49,136 nt of DNA from an uncultured Legionellales bacterium (GTDB lineage Bacteria > Pseudomonadota > Gammaproteobacteria > UBA1113), in contig CAMFJL010000016.1 in NCBI GenBank assembly GCA_945957175.1, positions 1 through 49,136 of the forward strand. Direction: 5' to 3'. The position numbers were made by a program, and so were the translations under genes. The notes under the pieces are model-generated. The model saw only the letters and a program-made list of their open reading frames with translations. It ran no database searches and was not told the DNA's origin. Position 1 is the stretch's first letter. Each line of letters begins with the position of its first letter. Of the stretch, positions 10,101 to 18,366 are shown piece by piece.

Positions 10101-11459
10101 GGTTTGGGTAAATGCTTTAGATTTGGTGGGTTGCTCGGCCAGGATCTTTCTACGCTTTTGCTCATATAGGCCGGTAAGATGTGTTCTATGAAGGATATAA
10201 TTAAGTAAGGGTTCAAATATTAAGTAGATATCTGATAATTCATTATTTAACAAACCGCGCGTTTTGGTAATAGTGCACCTTTGTTGAAGTTGCCCTGATT
10301 CGCTTGGCAGTGTGATTTCAAATATAGGGGGAGCCTCACGATTTTCATCCGTTAGAGGTACATATTCAAGTTGAATACTAAGGCGAGGTGCTGTAGTTGA
10401 ATGTGAGCCTGACCTTGATATATGGGAGGATGAGCTTGAGCCTATACGTTCACCTTCAGAAGTTAGAAGGGGGGTGAGCACGACGCGATTTAGTATACGA
10501 CCCGCATAAGCGGCATTTAAAGATGAGGGAAGCTTGTCTTTGAAAGGTTCATTTGGTGCAAGTGCCCCCGGACAATACATCATAGGATTATCGTTAAAAC
10601 GCACAAAATCTATCAATGTATGGTGGATAATGGTATTTTTTAAAAATATGGCCGCGTTACGTTTAGTGGCATCATCAAAAAATCCATTTTTTTCCTCAAT
10701 GTATCTATCCAGTGTAAAAAGCATCTTACTGCTTAGCGTGCGGGTGATGCTTGCACCCGTGATGCCTGAACCGGATGTATCCGAGCTTGTTATCTCACTT
10801 GTAGGCAAACTAACTTCTCGCCATATCTTTTCTTCGCCTATAGAATCACGAGACGTTAAACAGGCGATACACTTGCTATCTCTGTAAGTAACAGATAGGG
10901 TGAGGTCGATATTTGCAACACTATTTTTTTGGTATTGATGAGGCTGGGTTTGGTAATCTACATAAAGATACGCCAAGAATTCATGATGGAAATGGTCGAG
11001 GAGCACATTATGATTGTTATACAGAGATTCTAAGCAATCATTTAATTGTTCGCTAATATCAGCTGAAGTATTGGGTTCAACTGAAAAGTGAATTCTGATG
11101 GCGATTAGTACGTTTTCTGGTTCTGGCAAAAAGCCCTCTTCTTTGTTGAGATATAATTTAAGCGTAAGTCTAGGTGGGATCCAAAACGCGTCATGCTGGG
11201 TGGTATAACCTAGTCTCTCGGATGAAGTACTGATGCTAGACGATGACGACGTACTTAAGTTAGATGTGCTGGACGATGACGAAGTACTCAAATGTGAAGC
11301 ACTCAGGGGTAGTGTAGATGAAGATGATGTTTGGCCAAAAAGCCCAGAAAGTTCTGACGAGACTGTAGAGAGTTCTGATGTGGCCATTGCCACCATCTCA
11401 TCAAACCACGATGGCCCACTTGTTGTTTTCCTATCATCTTTTTTATCGCCACCAAACAT
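7146..11459 (-). CDS. Very large Ser-rich protein of unknown function, possible secreted effector
   Basis: 1437 residues without any domain I can name. Poly-Ser/Thr tracts occur near residues 45-82 and 620-640, around 890-920, and over the last 60 residues, which end SSSRLPGRN. Between them lie long helical, charged regions. Residues about 960-1190 (DNA about 7900-8560) are coded by strikingly AT-rich DNA full of Lys, Glu, Ile and Asn codons. The flanks are near the window average, so this part may be of different origin. There is no signal peptide or membrane helix. A strong AAGGTGG precedes the ATG. The gene stands alone, convergent with the Sua5 gene. Size, low-complexity linkers and orphan status resemble Legionellales secreted effectors; that role is inference only. 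Confidence 0.85.
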   Translation of the reverse strand: MFGGDKKDDRKTTSGPSWFDEMVAMATSELSTVSSELSGLFGQTSSSSTLPLSASHLSTSSSSSTSNLSTSSSSSISTSSERLGYTTQHDAFWIPPRLTLKLYLNKEEGFLPEPENVLIAIRIHFSVEPNTSADISEQLNDCLESLYNNHNVLLDHFHHEFLAYLYVDYQTQPHQYQKNSVANIDLTLSVTYRDSKCIACLTSRDSIGEEKIWREVSLPTSEITSSDTSGSGITGASITRTLSSKMLFTLDRYIEEKNGFFDDATKRNAAIFLKNTIIHHTLIDFVRFNDNPMMYCPGALAPNEPFKDKLPSSLNAAYAGRILNRVVLTPLLTSEGERIGSSSSSHISRSGSHSTTAPRLSIQLEYVPLTDENREAPPIFEITLPSESGQLQQRCTITKTRGLLNNELSDIYLIFEPLLNYILHRTHLTGLYEQKRRKILAEQPTKSKAFTQTKDSIEQRMKENLSALNQIVLSFDALICTTLTGNVTEHTFESISQQHLSAKSEHTRIESDIYTYNRLTRSQSLHITTEPEFYQTRFQAISEHIEASRTLVTRLQADQYASSKYFLTLFYTTLRHGDASSDTTPSLSTWTAALLNSIPNAPTNVTEIALQVSQFQLGESESALQPSSSSSSASTSSSVSTPMSPLPKDEMATLHQGLHHIATLIHGFSNPNAEFMVTAFHNEDSAWISNLATLARIPEKIEMISRFIAQASRHGRLILDDQDLNIHVPTEHIQAHLAQLSQQARALHALYTDITKLKPLITNAEAIKAYPIIVINRYDYQFCQTICEQLRQFADESQLPPILYQNVYEKLGGGDSAETASQNHFAAINNMLTQHYALQIRPSGTQPKVYEASTRQLTYLEVLASNAILRDTTATLLRASTQHTGTHPGFYGAFADFLGGVLPATASTTSGSVSTMLDADNPATSATTSDHSSSIADNEKLYHRPRHYEMLSKKLHPFVQDRITFHNLAQLKSQNFDDLVAYVNQHIEHMLLLNINETSKPFINLNYFLNELKRCYLEVEILLLRINEAMRSLLGTDASYTLKEMLSENSKLSVIIVNAIIDHRDNENFVIPCMIGKIIDEIKDKEKENEQFKYETRYVLNEKIIKLNDLLVLLSEKNILYFNAPTEKIKIDGDMHIHIVESLLTLFPGFEFKEIRSSLERINYLVYIEEKELYQEFYTLNFEFHMMHLSQHAGVAYEQTRFKKAFENFSTRLVEIYGLYQQFIHTELNTPSLSTYQPISGQIRLMLIAIAHQMISTPSRGFVTGGFYLMLWALHCTDDLSKVGICPDESMADMTLPPVPEAKGGIFGSSKPSLAQLEQAVTRHLNTNQYGLHLSHALFERFKQEYNRLIPSKAITHRAPVPLRSVSLASLPSHFSSSSPSRRVLPGSESTPALPRTSRSQSLVTTVQLPVPSDNPSSSSASSSPSRLSSSRLPGRN

Positions 11460-11507
11460 AATGCACCCACCTTATCATTATCATTCTACCTCGTTCAATA
11501 TACTTAC

Positions 11508-11530
11508 CTAAGCTTAAGGAAAGCTTAGGG
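11508..11530. terminator. Inverted repeat in the rlmH / large-protein gap
   Basis: CCTAAGCT pairs with AGCTTAGG around a short loop. It lies just past the 3' end of rlmH and upstream of the 1437-residue gene. No T-run follows on either strand, so it is a weak terminator candidate or an operator-like palindrome. Confidence 0.35.
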
Positions 11531-11549
11531 CTGAATCATTTTTGTTCTG

Positions 11550-12020
11550 TTAACTTCGATGGTACGGATGTCCTGCGAGCAGGGTTGAGGCGCGATACAG
11601 TTGTTCGATGACTAAGAGACGGGCCAGGGCGTGGGGTAGGGTTAAAGCCGAGAGCGACCAAAGGGCATCAGCTTTGGCCTTCAAGGTGTCAGCAAGACCA
11701 TCGGCGCCACCAATAACCCAGTTGATATCGACAGCTTGCATCTGCCATTCACTGACATAAGTCGCTAACTGTTGGGTCGAAAACGCATCGCCACGCTCAT
11801 CAAAGGCAATGGTTTTTGCATGCGGCAAAAGCACAGATTCAATGGCTTTTGCTTCGATATGTTGATAGGTTTGTGCCGATGTGTTCTGAGTGCGGTGAGC
11901 GCCGGCTACAAGGACTTGTTCGAAGTGAATATGCTTAGGGAGGCGTTTGGTGTATTCGTCAATGCCTGTTTGAATCCAGCTAGGTGGCTTAGTGCCCACC
12001 GTAATAAGCTTAATTTTCAC
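11550..12020 (-). CDS. rlmH: 23S rRNA pseudouridine1915 N3-methyltransferase RlmH
   Basis: SPOUT-class methyltransferase that modifies pseudouridine 1915 in helix 69 of 23S rRNA of the assembled 70S ribosome, using SAM. The 156-residue length is exactly that of the family. Visible hallmarks are the N-terminal MKIKLITVGTKPP, the LDERG-equivalent FDERGDAFSTQQLA, the SAM-binding IGGADG loop, and the diagnostic C-terminus QLYRA...HPYHRS. The start overlaps the end of rsfS by 11 bases, so the two are translated from one mRNA. It is the last gene of the maeA-nadD-rsfS-rlmH run. Confidence 0.96.
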   Translation of the reverse strand: MKIKLITVGTKPPSWIQTGIDEYTKRLPKHIHFEQVLVAGAHRTQNTSAQTYQHIEAKAIESVLLPHAKTIAFDERGDAFSTQQLATYVSEWQMQAVDINWVIGGADGLADTLKAKADALWSLSALTLPHALARLLVIEQLYRASTLLAGHPYHRS

Positions 12021-12366
12021 GAGAGGTTGACGGTTGCCATAATCTTTCTAAGGCATAAAATTCGCGGGTTTGTGATTGCATGATATGCACAATAACCGTA
12101 TTGAGATCGACCAACACCCATTCAGCTTCTTGTTCACCTTCGACACCTAAAGGTTGATATCCTTGATGCTTCATAACCTCAACCAGCTTATCTGCAATAG
12201 CTTTTACGTGCCGTGATGAGGTACCCGTACAAATAATCATCCAATCGGCAACGGAAGTCAGTGGCGTGACATAAAGTGAAGTGATTTGCAGGGCTTTCAT
12301 ATCTTCGAGTACCTGAGTTACTTGCTCAGGCGTTAATGTTTGGGTTTTTGATTCGTTTATAGTCAT
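12010..12366 (-). CDS. rsfS: Ribosomal silencing factor RsfS
   Basis: RsfS binds ribosomal protein uL14 and blocks subunit joining when nutrients are scarce. The 118-residue protein has the complete fold: a helical start (LTPEQVTQVLEDMKA), the SLYVTPLTSVADWMIICTGTSSRHVKAIAD core with the characteristic D-(W/Y)-M/F-(I/V)-I-x-T-G-T-S-x-R-H segment, then GVEGEQEAEWVLVDLNTVIVHIM and the REFYALERLW end. It lies nine bases after nadD and overlaps rlmH, the classic nadD-rsfS-rlmH order. Confidence 0.96.
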   Translation of the reverse strand: MTINESKTQTLTPEQVTQVLEDMKALQITSLYVTPLTSVADWMIICTGTSSRHVKAIADKLVEVMKHQGYQPLGVEGEQEAEWVLVDLNTVIVHIMQSQTREFYALERLWQPSTSREN

Positions 12367-12375
12367 AAATATACT

Positions 12376-13017
12376 CTAGCTATATAGTTGATGTGTTTGT
12401 ATGTATGCCTGAACAGCGTCGGGTAGCAAAAAGCGTGGACTGAGGTTCGCACGGAGTTGATTGCGAATGAGTGTTGCAGAAATATCCAAAGCAGTCGTGG
12501 TTTGAATGAGAATGCCGCCAGCTAATTGGCGTCCAAGCCCATTAGCATGATCCAGCTTGTGTTTATCTAACATGCTCTGTAACTTGGAACCGACTTCTAA
12601 ACGGTAGCCTGGGCGGTTGACAACAACAATATGTGCATAATGCAGCAATTGTTGCCAGCGATGCCATACAGGTAAATTAACAAAAGCGTCACTACCCATC
12701 AGCAAAGCCAGTGGTATGCTTGGAAATTCTTTACGTAAAGAAATCAGGGTGTCTATCATAAAGGATGGGGTATTGCGTGTAAGCTCTCTATCATCCACAT
12801 AAAATGCTGATTGCTCTGCACAAGCCAGTTGCAGCATCGCTAAACGATGTTCTGCCGTCGCATAAACCCGGTCTTTATGGACCGGCTGCTGACACGGCAC
12901 AAAGCGCACTTGCCCAAGTTTTAATTGTTGGCAAAGCTCAAGCGCCGTGCGTAAATGACCGAAATGAACGGGATCAAAGGTACCGCCCCAAACGCCAATG
13001 GGCGCACAAATACTCAT
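12376..13017 (-). CDS. nadD: Nicotinate-nucleotide adenylyltransferase NadD
   Basis: Joins nicotinate mononucleotide to AMP from ATP, giving deamido-NAD+, in NAD biosynthesis. The 213-residue protein has the nucleotidyltransferase motif GGTFDPVHFGHLR at residues 11-23 (H18 and H21 bind ATP phosphates). It also has MLQLACAEQSAFYVDDRELTRNTPSF in the substrate loop region, LLMGSDAFVNLPVWHRW, and the C-terminal ISATLIRNQLRA (ISxTxxR) motif. The start ATG is the only sensible one. It is followed at nine bases by rsfS and preceded at 68 bases by the NAD-dependent malic enzyme gene in the same direction, so the four genes may form one transcription unit. Confidence 0.96.
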   Translation of the reverse strand: MSICAPIGVWGGTFDPVHFGHLRTALELCQQLKLGQVRFVPCQQPVHKDRVYATAEHRLAMLQLACAEQSAFYVDDRELTRNTPSFMIDTLISLRKEFPSIPLALLMGSDAFVNLPVWHRWQQLLHYAHIVVVNRPGYRLEVGSKLQSMLDKHKLDHANGLGRQLAGGILIQTTTALDISATLIRNQLRANLSPRFLLPDAVQAYIQTHQLYS

Positions 13018-13085
13018 AATTAACGTAGTCTCTCATGACAGTTGGAGCATATTCTATCAGGTTGCTGTAGCGAAGTCACTGACGT

Positions 13086-14801
13086 TTAAGGCTTTCTCAC
13101 CATCGGTACGTAATGTGGCTTCCACATATAGTTATCAATGTAAGTTGCTAAATCGCCTGGTGGTGTGAAGCCTGCTAGGCCATCACTAATCACTTGTTTA
13201 GCAACGGCAAGCGCAATCACTTTGGCCACTTCCCTTGCCTCATTGAGTGAGGGTAATAAGGGTGCTAGTGGATTTTTAAGTGCCGGGGAGCAGCTCACTA
13301 AGGCTTGGCATGCCGCCCATAAAATATCATCGGACAAGCGCTTGGCTTGCGTGGTGATAAGTCCAAGCCCGAGCCCTGGAAAGACAAAGGCATTATTACA
13401 TTGCGCAATGCGTACTTGTACGCCATGAAATAAAATATCATCAAAAGGACTGCCTGTTGCAAGCAATGCGCGACCATCTGTCCAGGCAAGGAGATCAGCA
13501 GGCGTTGCTTCAGCGCGCTCCGTAGGATTAGATAGCGGTAATATAATGGGATTTTGTTGATAGCTTGCCAGATCTTTGATGATAGCTTCAGAAAACGCAC
13601 CCGTGACGGCGGAGCAGCCGATAAGTACCGTAGGTTTTACATGTGTGACAACATCCGCTAAGGTTACAACATGGCCATGGGCTAAATGCCAATCGGCAAG
13701 CTCTGCGGGATCTCTGGCATAAACTTGCTGAAAAGGTGTGAGATCTTTCATATCTTGGGTTAATAAGCCGGGTCTATCAAGCATCCAAAAACGTGCGCGT
13801 GCTTCTTCTACACTTAAACCTTCACGCATCAGCGCATCAACGATTTGATCGGAAATGCCGGTTCCTGCGGTACCGCCACCAAATACGACAATACGCTGAT
13901 CTTTTAAATGTTGACCATTAACTTTGACTGCAGCCAATAATGCGGCTAGGGTCACAACACCTGTGCCTTGCATATCGTCATTAAATGTACAGAGCTTATC
14001 TTGATAACGCTCTAAATTACGTCTGGCGTTATCCCGGCCGAAATCTTCCCAATGAAGAAAAATATGCGGGAATTTTTTGTTAACGGCACGTACAAATTTT
14101 TCGATAAAATCATCATATTCTTTGCCTTTGAGGCGTGGGTGACGCCAGCCTAAATATAATGGATCATTGAGTAACTCTTCATTGTTGGTGCCGACATCGA
14201 GCAAAATGGGTAGGGTGCGAGTAGGGTTAATACCGCCACATAAGGTATAAACCATCAGTTTTGCAATAGGGATATCCATGCCACCGATGCCTTGGTCGCC
14301 GATGCCTAATACGCCTTCACCATCTGTGACTACAATCAGGTCAATGTTTGGATTTGAGCGATTATCAAGAATTTCTTCCATGGCATCTTGCTCTTGATAA
14401 GAGAGGTAAAGGCCGCGAGGTCTTCGAAACTCAGTACTAAACTGTTTGACAGCGGTACCCACAATCGGTGTGTAAATGGTCGGTAGCATTTCTGCCAAAT
14501 GTTCTTGCAGTAAACGATAAAACAAAACATGATTGGTATCGTGTAAATCATTGAGAAATACATTACGCTTTAAGGGGGTGATGTATGAGGCGTATTGTTT
14601 ATAGCAACGTTGTACTTGTTCTTCAAGCGTTTCAATCCGCGCCGGTAGTTTGCCGAGCAGATTGAATGCATGTCGCTCCTCATAGCTAAATGCTGTACCT
14701 TTATTAAGTTGTGGTGTTGATAACAAGGGTTTACCCGCAAGTGAGGTTGAGATAGTTTCCTCACCCGTGTTTGGGTTCTTTTGGACAGTAAAATCTAACA
14801 T
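13086..14801 (-). CDS. maeA: NAD-dependent malic enzyme (MaeA/SfcA type)
   Basis: Oxidatively decarboxylates malate to pyruvate with reduction of NAD+. At 571 residues it belongs to the large malic-enzyme class (E. coli MaeA, 565). Visible are LNKGTAFSYEERHAFNLLGKLP at the N-terminus, the catalytic region TPIVGTAVKQF and RRPRGLYLS, and the signature DGEGVLGIGDQGIGGM (about residues 160-176). LLDVGTNNEELL, the metal-site segment HWEDFGRDNA, the FNDDMQGTGVVTLAALLAA switch and the dinucleotide-binding FGGGTAGTGI complete it. GAGATAAC precedes the ATG. Pyruvate formation from malate would suit an organism feeding on host amino acids; that link is inference. The NADP-dependent type MaeB is excluded by length and motifs. 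Confidence 0.94.
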   Translation of the reverse strand: MLDFTVQKNPNTGEETISTSLAGKPLLSTPQLNKGTAFSYEERHAFNLLGKLPARIETLEEQVQRCYKQYASYITPLKRNVFLNDLHDTNHVLFYRLLQEHLAEMLPTIYTPIVGTAVKQFSTEFRRPRGLYLSYQEQDAMEEILDNRSNPNIDLIVVTDGEGVLGIGDQGIGGMDIPIAKLMVYTLCGGINPTRTLPILLDVGTNNEELLNDPLYLGWRHPRLKGKEYDDFIEKFVRAVNKKFPHIFLHWEDFGRDNARRNLERYQDKLCTFNDDMQGTGVVTLAALLAAVKVNGQHLKDQRIVVFGGGTAGTGISDQIVDALMREGLSVEEARARFWMLDRPGLLTQDMKDLTPFQQVYARDPAELADWHLAHGHVVTLADVVTHVKPTVLIGCSAVTGAFSEAIIKDLASYQQNPIILPLSNPTERAEATPADLLAWTDGRALLATGSPFDDILFHGVQVRIAQCNNAFVFPGLGLGLITTQAKRLSDDILWAACQALVSCSPALKNPLAPLLPSLNEAREVAKVIALAVAKQVISDGLAGFTPPGDLATYIDNYMWKPHYVPMVRKP

Positions 14802-14845
14802 AATGATGTTATCTCAGTTAAGTAAATTAAATAGATGTTTCACTT

Positions 14846-14941
14846 TCAAAATGCATGTTGTGTTATCGCTGCGCAATAGTATTGATTACCTTTCATCTGG
14901 TCTCCAACCATCCTCCCCGCGAGGGAGGAAGGGCAGCCTTT
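14846..14941 (+). repeat. Degenerate copy of the dispersed palindromic repeat
   Basis: Between maeA and yebC lies an eroded copy. CAAAATGCATGTTGTGTTATCGC is followed by CATCTGG.CTCCAACCATC, and the second hairpin is kept as CTCCCCGCGAGGGAGG. Compensating changes preserve the second hairpin while the first is lost. Confidence 0.65.
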
Positions 14942-15054
14942 ATACGATAGTAGACAAAATTAAGAAATCCGCATTTTGAAGTTACCTGAGCACATCATAG
15001 CATTTATCGTTGCGCATGGTAAAATGGGTCATTCATACTTTTTAGGGGTTTATT

Positions 15055-15798
15055 ATGGCAGGCCATAGCAAGTGGGCAAATATAAAACATCGCAAAGCCA
15101 AAGAAGATGCTAAACGGGGCAAAATTTTCACTAAACTGATTCGCGAACTGACAATTGCTGCGCGCATGGGTGGCGGCGATCCGGGTGCTAATCCAAGGCT
15201 TAGAGCTGCTATTGATGCAGCTTTTGCCAGTAACATGACGCGCGATACGGTGGATAGGGCGATTAAACGTGGGGCTGGTGGTCTTGAAGGGCAGGATGTT
15301 GAAGAGGTGACCTACGAAGGTTATGCCCATGGCGGTATTGCAGTCATTGTTGAATGCATGACCAATAATCGCAATCGTACGGTTGCCGAAGTGCGACATG
15401 CGTTTAGTAAATGCGGCGGCAATTTGGGTACAGATGGCTCTGTTGCCTACCAATTTAGTCGCAAGGGCGTGATAAGTTTTGCGCCGGGTGCAGATGAGCA
15501 TCAGTTACTCGATATTGCACTTGAAGCGGGTGCAGATGATCTTGTCACTCATGAGGATGGCAGTATTGATATTTATACGAGTTTTGAAAATTTTAGTGCG
15601 GTGAAAGCGGCATTAGTTGCGCATAAACTTGAACCAGATTCTGCAGAAGTAACTATGGTTTCCTCTAATATGGTGGATGTTGATGGGGAAGATGTTGCTA
15701 AAGTTATAAGATTATTGGATATGCTTGAAGATTTAGATGATGTGCAAAAAGTCTATAGTAATGCTAATTTTAACGAAGACGATTTAGCAGCATTATGA
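15055..15798 (+). CDS. yebC: YebC/PmpR family protein (TACO1-like)
   Basis: YebC/TACO1 proteins act as translation factors relieving ribosome stalling on proline-rich stretches, and have also been described as transcriptional regulators. The 247-residue frame begins with the invariant [15 protein letters not shown] followed by the K[12 protein letters not shown] helix. The middle part [28 protein letters not shown] and [22 protein letters not shown] is typical, and the length matches the family. An AGGGG lies about seven bases before the ATG. The stop overlaps the ruvC start by four bases (ATGA), the common yebC-ruvC-ruvA order. Confidence 0.97.
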   Translation: MAGHSKWANIKHRKAKEDAKRGKIFTKLIRELTIAARMGGGDPGANPRLRAAIDAAFASNMTRDTVDRAIKRGAGGLEGQDVEEVTYEGYAHGGIAVIVECMTNNRNRTVAEVRHAFSKCGGNLGTDGSVAYQFSRKGVISFAPGADEHQLLDIALEAGADDLVTHEDGSIDIYTSFENFSAVKAALVAHKLEPDSAEVTMVSSNMVDVDGEDVAKVIRLLDMLEDLDDVQKVYSNANFNEDDLAAL

Positions 15799-16295
15799 GT
15801 TTGATTGTATTAGGCATTGATCCAGGTCTGCGTGTCACAGGTTATGGCGTGATAGTCAAACGTGGGCAACAGTCACATTACCTGGGCAGCGGTTGCATTC
15901 GTACACAAACAACCGATTTAGCTTCGCGTTTATGGCAAATCCACCAAGGTTTAAGTGAGGTAATGCTTGAGTTTCGGCCACAAGCTGTTGCGATTGAGCA
16001 AGTGTTTATGCGTGATAATGCAAGTTCTGCACTGAAATTAGGGCATGCGAGAGGCGCCGCTGTTGTTGCTGTGGCATCGCATGGCCATCATATTCACGAA
16101 TATGCCCCACGTTTGGTCAAGCAAACGGTTGTGGGGTATGGCAATAGTACAAAAGCGCAAATTGCGCATATGGTCAAGCGTTTGCTTGAAGTTGAAGGAA
16201 CACTAGCACAAGATGCGGCTGATGCACTGGCGGTAGCACTATGTCATGTAAGCCATATGCGCATGCCATTATCTTCCAACTTATATTATCAATAA
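15795..16295 (+). CDS. ruvC: Holliday junction endonuclease RuvC
   Basis: Homodimeric resolvase that cuts four-way DNA junctions during recombinational repair. All four acidic metal ligands are present at the spacing of E. coli RuvC: D9 in LGIDPG, E68 in AIEQVF, D140 and D143 in [14 protein letters not shown]. The 166-residue length is normal. It is translationally coupled to yebC (ATGA overlap) and nine bases from ruvA. Confidence 0.97.
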   Translation: MSLIVLGIDPGLRVTGYGVIVKRGQQSHYLGSGCIRTQTTDLASRLWQIHQGLSEVMLEFRPQAVAIEQVFMRDNASSALKLGHARGAAVVAVASHGHHIHEYAPRLVKQTVVGYGNSTKAQIAHMVKRLLEVEGTLAQDAADALAVALCHVSHMRMPLSSNLYYQ

Positions 16296-16304
16296 GGATC
16301 TCCC

Positions 16305-16925
16305 ATGATCGCACAACTGTCTGGCGAACTCATGCAAAAACAGTTACCACATATACTTATTAATGTCCAAGGTGTGGGTTATGAAGTTTTAGTCAGCATG
16401 ACAACCGGTTATGATTTACCTGAATTAGGTGCAATGATAAGTCTTTGGACACAGTTTATTGTACGAGAAGATTCACATACGCTTTATGGTTTTGCGACAC
16501 AAAGCGAACGCACGCTATTTCGTGAGCTTATTCGTGTTAACGGTGTGGGTCCCAAAGTTGCATTGAGTATTTTATCAGGCATGAATAGTGCAGAATTATT
16601 GCAAACTTTAACCGAAGGTGATGCAAAGCGCCTTACGGGTATTCCTGGTATTGGTGCAAAAACCGCAGAGCGATTATTATTAGATTTGCGTGGTCGTTTA
16701 AATCACCCAGATTTGACAGCGCTTATGGTAGTATCACCCAAACACATTCAAGTGCGGGACAAGTCACATCTACCGCTAGCACAACAAGAGGCGGTCAATG
16801 CATTGATAAGTTTAGGTTATAAATCGGCAGAAGCTACCGCCGCGATGAGTCGTATCGATGATGTTGCTGGTCATCATACAGAAGATTTGATTCGTTTAGC
16901 CTTAAAACAATTGCTGCGGCATTGA
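16305..16925 (+). CDS. ruvA: Holliday junction branch migration subunit RuvA
   Basis: Tetrameric junction-binding protein that loads the RuvB motor. The N-terminal OB fold (residues 1-65) has the acidic pin region REDSHTLYGF. Two helix-hairpin-helix motifs follow (LIRVNGVGPKVALSIL, about 72-87, and LTGIPGIGAKTAERLL, about 108-123). The C-terminal RuvB-binding domain (about 160-206) contains EAVNALISLGYKSAEA. A good AAGGA site precedes the ATG. ruvB, usually the next gene, is not in this window; a dispersed repeat copy sits there instead. Confidence 0.97.
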   Translation: MIAQLSGELMQKQLPHILINVQGVGYEVLVSMTTGYDLPELGAMISLWTQFIVREDSHTLYGFATQSERTLFRELIRVNGVGPKVALSILSGMNSAELLQTLTEGDAKRLTGIPGIGAKTAERLLLDLRGRLNHPDLTALMVVSPKHIQVRDKSHLPLAQQEAVNALISLGYKSAEATAAMSRIDDVAGHHTEDLIRLALKQLLRH

Positions 16926-16949
16926 TGTATGATATATCATCGCCAATAA

Positions 16950-17037
16950 AATACTGATTTTGTTATCGCTATGCGATGGTAATATTACCCCTCATCCGGC
17001 CTTTGGCCACCTTCTCCCGCAAGGGGAGAAAGGCATT
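16950..17037 (+). repeat. Well-conserved copy of the dispersed palindromic repeat
   Basis: TTTTGTTATCGCTATGCGAT, then ACCCCTCATCCGGCC, then the TTTGG loop variant and the CTTCTCCCGCAAGGGGAGAA hairpin. Nearly identical to the copy at 50-120. It fills most of the ruvA-to-yihY gap. Confidence 0.85.
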
Positions 17038-17115
17038 ACATGGATTGTGAAGAAGCACGAGCCTATATCTAAGCATCTTCTGTTTTCTCTCTAAAATCTG
17101 CTATGATAAAGCATC

Positions 17116-18366
17116 ATGATGACTTCACTTCATAACATATTAAGACGTATGCGTACCCGCTGGTTGCTGGCGTGGCTTAACTTTTTCAAAGCGGTGATAC
17201 AGCGGTTTTTTGTCGATGGCTGTATGTATCAAGCATCGGCATTAACGTTTGCAAGCTTGTTGGCTGTTGTTCCTTTGATGCTTGTGGGTGTTTCTGTATT
17301 AGCGGCCTTTCCAGGGTTTAGCCACTTTGGCGTGACGATTCAAGATTTTATTTTTAGCAACTTTGTACCTGCATCTGGGCAGGTTGTACAACAATATTTG
17401 CTGTCATTTGTGCACAAATCCGGTCAACTATCTGTCATGGGTATCGCTTCTTTGCTGGTTACCGCTGTGTTAATGATGTTTACCATGGAACAAGCATTTA
17501 ATTCTATCTGGCGCGTGCGACAACGTCGCCGTGGGATTTATGCTTTTCTAATCTATTGGGCTATTTTAACCTTGTCCCCTTTGTTTTTAGGGTTGAGTTT
17601 TGCAACCAGTACGTACTTATTATCGCTACCGTCGGTTGCACATATTGCCCAAGCGCTTGGATTAACACATTTATTGGTTTTACTGCCGCCAGCTATGGCA
17701 ACGGTCGTATTCACCATCTTATATGTAGCTGTGCCCAATTGTCGTGTGCCTTATCGTATAGGCTTAATTGTTGGTGCAATCACGGCGATTGCTTTTGAAT
17801 TGGCTAAATGGGGCCTTACCGTTTATTTGCGTAGTTTTAGTAATTATCAGTTATTGTATGGTGCCTTATCTGCAATTCCCGCGTTTCTTATTTGGGTGTA
17901 TTTATCCTGGATTATTATTTTATTGGGCGCAGAGTTTTGTCATGGTTTGACTTATCGTCATCGATTTCATGCTGATAGGAAGTTAGATGGCTTTACACAT
18001 GCATGGTATTGGCTAGGCTACCTGTATCAAGCGCAATCACGTTCGCAAGGTTTAACGTTAGTAGAGCTGGTGCATAAAGATAGATGTGGTTATGCTATTG
18101 AGCCTGAGCGTCAAATACAACGTTTGCAAGATGCAGAACTTGTGCAGCGTGGTGAAGGTGAGCAGTATTTTTTAGCGTTAGATTTACATCAACTGACCTT
18201 GGCTCGACTGTTAGCTATACTACCTTGGAAATTACCTGAAGCTGACAAGATGATTATTATCAATCGAAATGGTGAGCGTTTACAAAAGCTCATTCATGAA
18301 ATGCATACAGCCGATGAATTAATTACGCAAAAACCGATATTAACTTGGTTAGATGCTACATTTTAA
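17116..18366 (+). CDS. YihY/BrkB family inner-membrane protein with C-terminal extension
   Basis: Six-helix inner-membrane protein of the YihY/UPF0761 (formerly BrkB/RNase BN) family, whose molecular function is unsettled. The family start is visible as FVDGCMYQASALTFASLLAVVPL (residues about 32-54). TMEQAFNSIWRVRQRRRG follows, and PAFLIWVYLSWIIILLGAEF ends the membrane part near residue 275. The remaining 140 residues are soluble, with a winged-helix-like stretch (LVELVHKDRCGYAIEPERQIQRLQDAELVQR). This extension makes it longer than the 290-residue E. coli protein but is common in other proteobacteria. Two ATG codons are adjacent at 17116. The stop shares TTAA with the convergent aminotransferase gene. 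Confidence 0.88.
   Translation: MMTSLHNILRRMRTRWLLAWLNFFKAVIQRFFVDGCMYQASALTFASLLAVVPLMLVGVSVLAAFPGFSHFGVTIQDFIFSNFVPASGQVVQQYLLSFVHKSGQLSVMGIASLLVTAVLMMFTMEQAFNSIWRVRQRRRGIYAFLIYWAILTLSPLFLGLSFATSTYLLSLPSVAHIAQALGLTHLLVLLPPAMATVVFTILYVAVPNCRVPYRIGLIVGAITAIAFELAKWGLTVYLRSFSNYQLLYGALSAIPAFLIWVYLSWIIILLGAEFCHGLTYRHRFHADRKLDGFTHAWYWLGYLYQAQSRSQGLTLVELVHKDRCGYAIEPERQIQRLQDAELVQRGEGEQYFLALDLHQLTLARLLAILPWKLPEADKMIIINRNGERLQKLIHEMHTADELITQKPILTWLDATF

Noticed and set aside
11233-11511. Asp/Leu-rich antisense frame
   Set aside because: It is the reverse complement of the poly-Ser tract at the N-terminus of the 1437-residue protein.
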